From: Alternaria dauci
Taxonomy: Eukaryota > Ascomycota > Dothideomycetes > Pleosporales > Pleosporaceae
NCBI RefSeq assembly: GCF_042100115.1
Contig: NC_091279.1
Coordinates: forward strand, 2,418,001-2,482,000
Length of the DNA stretch: 64,000 nucleotides
Direction: 5' to 3'
Shown: positions 56,875 to 64,000 of the stretch, piece by piece
How positions within the stretch are numbered: the first letter of the stretch is position 1
Layout: each line of letters begins with the position of its first letter
The notes under the pieces: generated by a model
Database searches by the model: none
Told to the model about the DNA's origin: nothing
What the model saw: the letters and a program-made list of their open reading frames with translations, nothing else
Made by a program: the position numbers and the translations under genes

Positions 56875-57513
56875 AAAAAGAGCGGAGATTTGTCAGAAAT
56901 TACTCCAGATAGCGCGGAGAGGATGTTTCGTATCTGAGTTGTCGAAATGCTGCCGCACTCGATGCTCAAAATATCTTATTGCCGCCGTACACAGTGGGAT
57001 TGCCTACCATGTGATCAATAAGGGATTGCGCATTAGTGTCTTGGAAGATTGATCTGGAACAGACATTAGCTTGGACGACAATTGCCCTTGGTCTGCTGGA
57101 GATGGCACAAACGTCCACCGATGTGCGGTTTTAAGAACCCTAAACTCCGACGAAAATGTACGTGTGGAGACTCCCTAAACTCCGACATTTTGCTTAGATA
57201 ACATACAACTAATCAGATCTTTTACAAGGCTCGTTCGGAGGATCGTGAACAGTAGCGTAGACAACCGACCAATTGTCTTGCGCGATAGCTGGTAGACAGT
57301 AACCAAGCCCCATCGCGGCCTGATGGCCAAGAACGAGGTGTCTGCTTTCATCAATCTGCAACATAGGCTGAACCGAGATGGCGGTATATGAGACGTATGC
57401 TGCAGGACTGAAGTATAAGTAAAGACGTATAAAAAAAGTATACACTGCTTCCTGCTACAACACCATCATACAGTTTATCAAGATTTATATATACCCCCTC
57501 TGTCACTATCATT
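56875..57513. other. Intergenic, 0.64 kb
   Basis: A TTTATATATA run at 57484-57493 lies only 21 bp before the dehydrogenase ATG. Nothing else is seen. Confidence 0.55.
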
Positions 57514-58985
57514 ATGTCTTCTGATACGCAAACAATCACCTTCATCACTGGAGGTAAGTTTTACGCAACATACATTCTAGTACTCAGCCGTTCTTCGACA
57601 TTAACCTCTTGAACCTAGCAAATGGCGGGATAGGCCTTGCACTTGCCCGCTTACTTCTCTCCGATGCTTCCAATACCGTTTTACTTGGTAGTCGCTCGCT
57701 CGAGAAGGGCAGAGCCGCTCTCGAAAACTTGAATGCGCTCGGCTTGCCTGGTACCGCCGATGTGGTCCAGCTCGACGTTACGTCTGAACAAAGTGTAGCT
57801 GAAGCTGCGAAGCAAGTCGACAAGAAACACGGAAGGTGAGCACCTGCTACATGGTCTTAACTCTTTTCCTTTTCGTCTTTGGTGACTACTAACGATCTTA
57901 TCGTTCTTAGTCTTTGTCATGTTCATCACTTGAGCATCCATTCAGTATAACGGTACCGTCATTCTGACCACCCCAACTCCAGGATCGACGCACTAGTCAA
58001 CAACGCTGCCATCACTACGCTAGTAAATGGGTATAGTATATCCAGCTATAGGTATCAGTTAGGTCAGCGTAGTTAAAGCGTGGGTATAGGGTTAGGTTAG
58101 GGTATCCTCTAGCGTGGGTATAGGTTAGGTTAAGGTTACTATAGCGTGGGTTAAGGTTAGGTTAGGGTAGTTAAAGCGTAGGTTAGGGTTAGGTATAGTA
58201 TACCTATCTAGGTTACTATATTTATATATAATAATACTACCCCGCCTTACTATAATATTAGTGTAGAAGGTAGGTATATATAGGTATAGATAGGTATACT
58301 ATACCTAACCCTAACCTGCGCTATAACTACCCTAACCTAACCTAACCTATACCTACCTCTAGCGCTAATTTAGTGGGTTAGAGGTTGTGGTTAGGTTAGG
58401 GTCTGACAAATCCAACCTAACCCTGACCCAACCCTGACCCATTTACCACCGTAGCCATTACCGGGGAGCACGAGGGCTCTCTCTCCGAGCGCATATCCTC
58501 CACAGTGCAGACTAACGTCACCGGCCCAGCCATCACCTTCGAAGCCTTTACCCCCTTACTCTCCAAATCAACCAAGACACCCCGCATCATCAACGTGTCC
58601 AGCAATACTGGCTCCATCACTCTGCGCCTCGATCCCTCTTATCCTTCCAGCAACCATGAAGTCGTACGTATTCCCGAATCCCCCACAGACATAGTGATAG
58701 TGCATGCGTCTCACCGTCTTCCAGGTCCCATACCGCATCTCCAAGGCCGCGCTCAACATGCTTACCGCATGCCAGGCGTACAAGTACGGCCCCCTGGGCT
58801 GGAAAATTTTCGCGTTTGATCCTGGCCACACGGAAAGCAACTTGAGTCCTGCAACTACGGCCGAGTATGGCGCGAAGCCGACGAGCGAGGGAGCGAGGCC
58901 GATGCTGGACATCTTGGCTGGGGAACGGGATGCAGAGCATGCTGGCTTTCTCAACGGGCTCCCGGAACGACAACACCCTTGGTAG
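57514..58985 (+). CDS. Short-chain dehydrogenase/reductase (SDR)
   Basis: Five exons, 57514-57553, 57619-57835, 57983-58022, 58469-58663 and 58725-58985, join to 250 residues, the usual length for classical SDRs. Motifs in order: the glycine-rich NAD(P) site TGANGGIGLALA (spanning the first splice), LDVTS, LVNNAA (NNAG-type), QTNVTG, INVSSNTGS with the catalytic Ser, and VPYRISKAALNM with the YxxxK pair. Between exons 3 and 4 lie 446 bp that include a fold-back element of telomere-like repeats. Splicing from GTAAAT at 58023 to GAG at 58468 restores the frame; without it the frame is broken. The substrate is unknown. If that intron is not removed the gene is dead. Confidence 0.65.
58023..58446. 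mobile_element. Fold-back element with telomere-like repeats inside the SDR gene
   Basis: The ends are inverted repeats: GTAAATGGGT at 58023-58032 and ACCCATTTAC at 58437-58446. If TA (58024-58025 and 58444-58445) is a target duplication, the element proper is 418 bp with AATGGGT termini. Inside, GGTTAGGTTAGGG-type units run on the left arm and CCCTAACCTAACC on the right. The best inner arms, 58153-58209 and 58288-58344, match in inverted orientation over 57 bp with about four differences, so the DNA can form a long hairpin around an AT-rich centre. There is no coding capacity. This is MITE-like structure; no family name is recognised. Both flanks are exonic SDR sequence. Confidence 0.65.
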
Positions 58986-59294
58986 ATCTTAGGGATAGAT
59001 GGGGTTAGAAGATAGAGATTAGTCTACCCTGCGGCTATGAAGAAGTAAGACACCTGTAGCACTAGGCAGCTTTATACACTTGCTACAAATACTTTAGCCA
59101 TAGAACTCTGTATAGAACCTTCCATCAGCCTGATCTAGATATAGTAGTGAACAGCACGGACATGTCGATCTAGCAGATGTAAAGAAAGAAGGAGAAAAAG
59201 GTGCAAATAAATGACATTATATGCAAACAAAACATGCGTTGGCGGGGTATTCCAGTCCACGAAACAACCACCCTCCGTCCTCTCTCCAGATCAT
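58986..59294. other. Intergenic, 0.31 kb between convergent genes
   Basis: This holds the 3' flanks of the SDR and magnesium transporter genes. Nothing else is seen. Confidence 0.6.
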
Positions 59295-61605
59295 CTACAA
59301 CCCCCTCTCTCCCTCAGCCACCCCCCTGCCCTCCTCCTCCCTCAAATCCTCACAACTCCCCTGTCCCCTAATCCCCCTCCAAAGCCCACTCAACGTACTC
59401 AACGCACTCAAACTCCTCCCTCTGCCCACTCTCCTCCCACCCGGCGTCCTAGCACCACCACCACCTGGCGTCCTACTCCCCTCCTCCCCCACCGCACTAT
59501 CCCTCGTCCGCCGCCTACTCAACGGCTCACTCATCATCCCCGCTCCCATCATCCCACCATCCTCGCCCTCCACATTCCTCGCTCCAATACCAACACCTAG
59601 CGCAACCTCGCTCTCCCTCCTCCTCACCGCACCTCCACGCTTCAAATCCTGCACCATCGTACTCAAACTCGTACTCAACGGACTCGCCAGCAACGGGCCT
59701 CCAACCACACTATTCCTCGCACTCTGCACCCGATCACCCGCTGTCCGCAATCTACGTAATCCCGAACCAGGCGTAGTCGGGATCTCGTTCTGGCTCTTGC
59801 CCCGCGTTGGCGTGCGAGGTGGTAGCGTTTGCGGCGCGAGATCAGTGTCTGAAACTGAGACGAGCGGCGGAATTGGGGGCGCGGCTTCAGAGGGGAGGAC
59901 GGGCGTGGAAGTATGTCTGTTTAGGGGCGGGGTATGATATACGGGGTCGTTTGGTGCGGACCACGGGTTTGCGACGAGCGAGGAGATGATGTCTGCGGTT
60001 GCGGGGCGGGAAAGGGGGTTTGGTGGGGTGGATGGGGGTTCGGTGGGTGTTAGTGTGATGTTTGGGGTTGAGGGGCGTGTATCTTCGCCGTCTTGGTAGG
60101 GGCGTGATGTAGCGATGGAGGGAGATTGTGGTCGTATTGTTGAAGAGCGGCGCGAGACTGCTTCGCTGGGGTCGGCGGCGCCGTCGGTGTAGACGTCGCC
60201 GGCCAAGTGGATTGCGTCCTCTGGCTCTGGATCGTGGTCTTCGTCGTCATCGTCGTCATTGTGGTGGGAAGGGCGTCCACTGGTGATGAGCCAGACGCCG
60301 AAGAAGGTTAGAGCGCATCCGCCAATGAATTTTCCCGCGTCTTCGCCAGAGGTGCGCTCGAAGTCGCGGTAGAGGACTGCTGAGCCGCCGATGACGGAGA
60401 GGGTGAAGAGAACGAATTGGACGGGGATGACTTGCGTCGCGTCGAAGCGTTGGAGAGCTCGATTGATGTATTTAATCTGCATGACTGCTGTGCCGACGAG
60501 GATGGCAACGAGCAGGTAGAAGACCGGGAACGTGATGGCACGCCAGAGCGTGTATGAGAGCAGCGATGCAACGCCCTTGGTGGACAAAGCTGTGTATCCG
60601 CCTAGACATGGGTCAGCAATTGGTTACCAGGTAGATTGATTCCAACATACCAAAAAGCCCCACGAGGCCCAGATCAATCAGGATACTCTTCTCGCCATAC
60701 CGGTTACTAGCCACCATCAACACCGCAATAACTCCCACCGTAATCCCCAAATACGTCTCAAACTCCCACCGTCTTATCAGATCCCAGATCTCCCCCGGAC
60801 CCAGCTTAGGATTATTATCATTCGCCGACAACACAACCGTGACGGCGCCTCCAACCGCAATCACAACGCCCAACGCGTCCCGCCCCCGGAACGGCTCCTT
60901 GAGCATAAACGGCGCAATGATGCAGTTGGAAATGAGCGCGACCACACCGAGCGGGGAGACAATAGACGCCGGCGCGAACCCGTATGCCAGGAAATTCCCA
61001 GCTTCGCCCACAGTCATGAGGATAATGCCAAACCACCAGTACGGCGACTTGAGATACGACGTCTGCTTAAACGCCTGTTCCCGTTTACCGCCCGACTCCG
61101 CGCTATCCTCTCTTTGCACTTTCGGTCTCGGGAGCAAGGGATCGTTTTCCGAGGCACCAAATATATCCTCTTCCTCTCCCTCTTCACTATCTCTTCTCCT
61201 CCCCGCCTCAACCATATCCTCACTCCCATTCGCCCTTCCCATCTTCCGCCCCTCCTCTTCCAACCTGCCCACCCCACCATCACTCCCCATCTCCTCCGCC
61301 TCGCGCTTCCTTCTCTCCCTCCTGCGCTCGCGCTGCCGCTCCTGAAACTCCCTATCCAGCCGGATATGCGCGTACCGCTGCATATTCAGCGCAAACGAAA
61401 TCAGCACGTTGCCTATTATCGCGGTGATGATGCCGATCAGACTACTCCAGTTTTCTGTGTAACCGCCGCCGCCGCCGCCGCCTCCGGTGTGCGCGTTTGT
61501 GGTCCAGGATAAGACATGGTATGGTGTAGTTATTAGGCTTTGTACGGGTGTCGCTGGGCCAGCAGCGACGGGGTTGCTGGGTGGTAGTGGTGGTGGGATA
61601 TGCAT
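59295..61605 (-). CDS. NIPA-type magnesium transporter
   Basis: Exons 61605-60651 and 60601-59295 (49-nt intron) give 753 residues. The first membrane helix (WSSLIGIITAIIGNVLISFALNMQ) is followed by a charged cytosolic insert of about 110 residues. The NIPA core follows: YLKSPYWWFGIILMTVGEAGNFLAYGFAPASIVSPLGVVALISNCIIAPFMLKE, then LGVVIAVGGAVTVVL, TKGVASLLSY and NRALQRFDATQVIPVQFVLFT. The family moves Mg2+ across the plasma or endosomal membrane. A disordered Ser/Thr/Pro/Gly tail of about 280 residues extends beyond the core. Gly runs come from a GGC repeat near the start. The exon-wise shift from C-rich to G-rich codons is clear here. Confidence 0.9.
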
Positions 61606-62892
61606 TGCGCGGTATGCGTGCGGTCAGAACGCCGCGGGGATGCGCTCGTTGTCGTGAATCGGTAACGCGATACTCAGGGCGCTGGTATGTCGCTGGCTCG
61701 TTGGCTTGTGGGAGGCGGTCGTCTTGGTTCCGTTGCGCTTCGTTTCCGTTATCGTGAGGTTCAACAAAGAAGCTATGTACACTCGTCCGTCCGGCCGTAT
61801 GTATGCCCGTCCACTATCCTTTCTATCGACCAGCAGCAACTGACTCAGGAACGAGAAAAAAGGGCTATATGCGACGATAACCACACAATGGCATTACCAT
61901 GATGTATGTAGCTCCCAGAAAAAAGCTGTTGGGCAAAAATAAAAAGAGACAAAGGCCTTGGTTTCGTGGTTCGGGGCGGCGGTGCTACGAAACCTCTCGG
62001 CGTTAGCTAGCCAGGTAGCACGTAGCTAGCTCGCTGGGTATGCCGCGCGAATGATGTGCAGGGTTCTTGTTCGGAGCGGAGGCAAGCCTTGTCTTGTCTC
62101 TTCACATGACGATGGCAGAGGTGCCCTGTGCGCGAATGCATGCACGCTAGCTGTCACCGTGCATACGCGTTGTCCCGTTCATTCCGGCGGGTCGCACGAA
62201 TGGGTACGGAGATGAGATGGAGATGGAATCGTGGTATTGGGGAGATGCGAGTCAACATGTACGTTTTTGCAAAGCGGCAAGACACTCACTCACTTGCGTC
62301 GATTCTCAAGGATACAGTTGCAGCGATCGAGTATTGTTAGTCCCGCAGACGCAGATAAGCAAAAGGCGCCTCTTGTTTCCGTTGACTAGTCAAACGGTAG
62401 TGAGCAACAAGTCGTCATCGAAGAATCTCGAAGCCGCAACTCTAAAAGTCTTGTTTCGAAGTTCCATGAGACTGTCTTGTCGTGAGGAGTATTATCAACT
62501 GCCAAGTAACCTGATGCAAATGTTCAAGAACAGAGACAACGCATCATCTCACCTGATCACATCACACACTCACAGAACACCCTCGAAGCAGCAAGACGAA
62601 ACACCTTCATGGAGTTTTTCACGAATACCCATTTTTGAGCTATGTTATACACCATCAAGTAACCTCGATGTCCCCATAAAGAGTAAAATCGAAAATAAAC
62701 CTCCTATGTGCAATGCCCTCTCTGCAAAAGAAGTCATGCCCGTCGCCACGAACCCCTAGAACGCAACGCGTTCTCCTTATGCTTTTGTAATACCCTCGAC
62801 TCCTTGCTCACACATCGCACCCTCCAACTCAGCTGGGGGACCACCACCTTCTCATACCGAATCCCCTTCAATCTAAACACGTTGCCTCGCTC
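61606..62892. other. Intergenic, 1.3 kb
   Basis: This is the upstream flank of the transporter gene and the 3' flank of the cap-binding subunit gene. Short frames only; no RNA gene or repeat is recognised. Confidence 0.55.
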
Positions 62893-64000
62893 CTAAGCAA
62901 GACTCATCTGCGCCTCGCCATTAGTAGCCTCAGCCACACCATCACCATCGTGCTCCATGCTCTCAGCAATGACATCCGGCTCCGCAGCCAGCAGACGAAT
63001 GCGCGCCTCGACCGCCTCCTCGCCCACAACAGACTCTTCGACCTGCGCCTTGCGGATAAAGACCGTGTGCCAGCGCTTACCCCACGCCTTGATGAGCTCA
63101 ACCTCCTCTTCCGTGAGCGCGCCGCTCGACGACTTCTCAACAAGCGTATCCGCCGAGCCCTCCGCCACGCCACGCATAGAGTCTTCAATGTACTTGAACA
63201 GCTCGCGCGCATTATCACGGTCCTTGGCCAGCGTCGCCTCGACCATCTCAATCTGTTCCTGAGGAAGGCCCTTCTGGAGACGTGCGGATGCGATTTGGCG
63301 ATTGCGGTTGGTAACCTTGGCGACGGTATTGCTGACCATTTCAAACACCCAGCTCTCTGTTAGAGCCTCGCCGGCTCCCATGTGGCTGCCAAAGACCCAC
63401 TGGACGACAGTCATCGGCGCAAGAATCGTATAGTTGAGCAGAATGTCGATGATGCGGACAGCAACACCGGGCTGGTCTTTCCAGTACTCGACGACGCTGG
63501 CAACAATCTGGCGGCGCGCGACTTCATTCTGTGAGAGCTCGAGCAGGCGGTCCTTGCCGCGTTCGATGCAGGACAGAACGTGAGAGAGTGACTTGGCTCC
63601 CAGTCGGCAGATGGCGGTGACGAAGGCATCGGTCGAGGGTACGAGAACCTCAGTGACGCCCTGTTCGAGCGCCTTCTCGTGAATCGTGTTAATGGTGACT
63701 TGAATCTCCTCAGCTGTAGCCTTCTTCCTTAGTTGACTGAGAATCATCTGGCCTTCGGCAGCATAGGGCGTTTCTGGAGGCGCTGTTAGTAACAATCAAT
63801 TCCAGATGCAAAGCATACATACGAGGGTTGTCGTATTTGAAGTCAGGACTGTTGTCCGCGTCCAGGCGCTCGGGAATCAAAGAATGCATCGGCTCTGGCA
63901 GCGTTGATCGAATGCGCTTCGCAAAGGACAGACGTATCTCCTTGTCCAGGGTCGCCAGGATGAAAGCTTTCTTGGGATGCAAGTTCGAGAGCTCAAGATC
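62893..64000 (-). CDS. Nuclear cap-binding complex large subunit (CBP80), C-terminal part
   Basis: Exons 62893-63782 and 63823 to beyond 64000 are in frame; the 5' end is outside the window. The visible 356 residues include FILATLDKEIRLSFAKRIRSTLP, ADNSPDFKYDNP, TPYAAEGQMILSQLRKKA, DAFVTAICRLGAKSLSHVLSCIERGKDRL, VEYWKDQPGVAVRIIDILLNYTILAPMTVVQWVF and the C-terminal helix around WGKRWHTVFIRKAQVEES. These match the last MIF4G-like (HEAT) domains of CBP80/NCBP1 (yeast STO1). With the small subunit it binds the 5' cap of nascent transcripts in the nucleus and assists splicing and export. The 40-nt intron has a CTAAC branch site very close to its CAG. Confidence 0.9.

Noticed and set aside
58023..58446. 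A true telomere or healed chromosome end
   Set aside because: The repeats form two inverted arms, SDR coding sequence continues on both sides, and the flanks are ordinary genes.
1..64000. tRNA genes, rRNA and CRISPR arrays
   Set aside because: I looked for B-box-like GGTTCGANTCC strings on both strands, rRNA-like blocks and spaced repeats, and found none. A covariance-model scan would be decisive for RNA genes.

Overview
The window is nuclear DNA of a filamentous ascomycete. Genes are interrupted by short introns (about 40-60 nt, GTRAGT-like donors, CTRAY branch sites, YAG acceptors). A HET-domain gene, a STE3-type pheromone receptor, cysteine-rich secreted proteins and a secreted GH43 enzyme together suggest a plant-associated Dothideomycete, probably Pleosporales. 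The order-level placement is inference from gene content, not a database result.

1-18.7 kb: the 3' end of an AMPK beta-subunit gene, a zinc alcohol dehydrogenase, and an E2-like protein whose catalytic Cys is Ser (tail-to-tail with the dehydrogenase). Then comes a gene-poor stretch with two small eight-cysteine secreted proteins built from short spliced exons. Next are an FHA-domain checkpoint-type kinase divergent from the 25-residue ribosomal protein eL41, a STE3 receptor, a membrane/coiled-coil protein of unknown function, an HSL-type alpha/beta hydrolase and a secreted Thr-rich protein with an apple-like end.

19.5-41.6 kb: a HET protein, a P5B ATPase (YPK9 type), two tandem paralogous small SANT/Myb-like proteins, UFD1, LIN1, a PIN4-like RRM-R3H protein and heat shock factor HSF1. 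This is the conserved housekeeping block.

41.6-59 kb is more accessory: long gene-poor intervals, a small Cys/His-rich ORF, a disordered 859-residue protein, a GH43 glycosidase, a 629-residue orphan, a transcription-factor-like protein without a zinc cluster, a pseudogene, and a short-chain dehydrogenase. The dehydrogenase gene carries a fold-back element of telomere-like repeats exactly where an intron is needed.

59-64 kb: a NIPA-type magnesium transporter and the 3' part of the nuclear cap-binding large subunit gene, cut by the window edge.

The strongest novelty candidate is the 0.42-kb telomere-like inverted-repeat element at 58,023-58,446. Its termini supply a splice donor and its arms supply repeated branch-site motifs, so it may be an intron-generating transposon. 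Also notable are the Ser-for-Cys E2, the two spliced effector-like genes, the tandem SANT-like pair with matching exon structure, and a recurrent switch from C-ending to G-ending codons inside exons.
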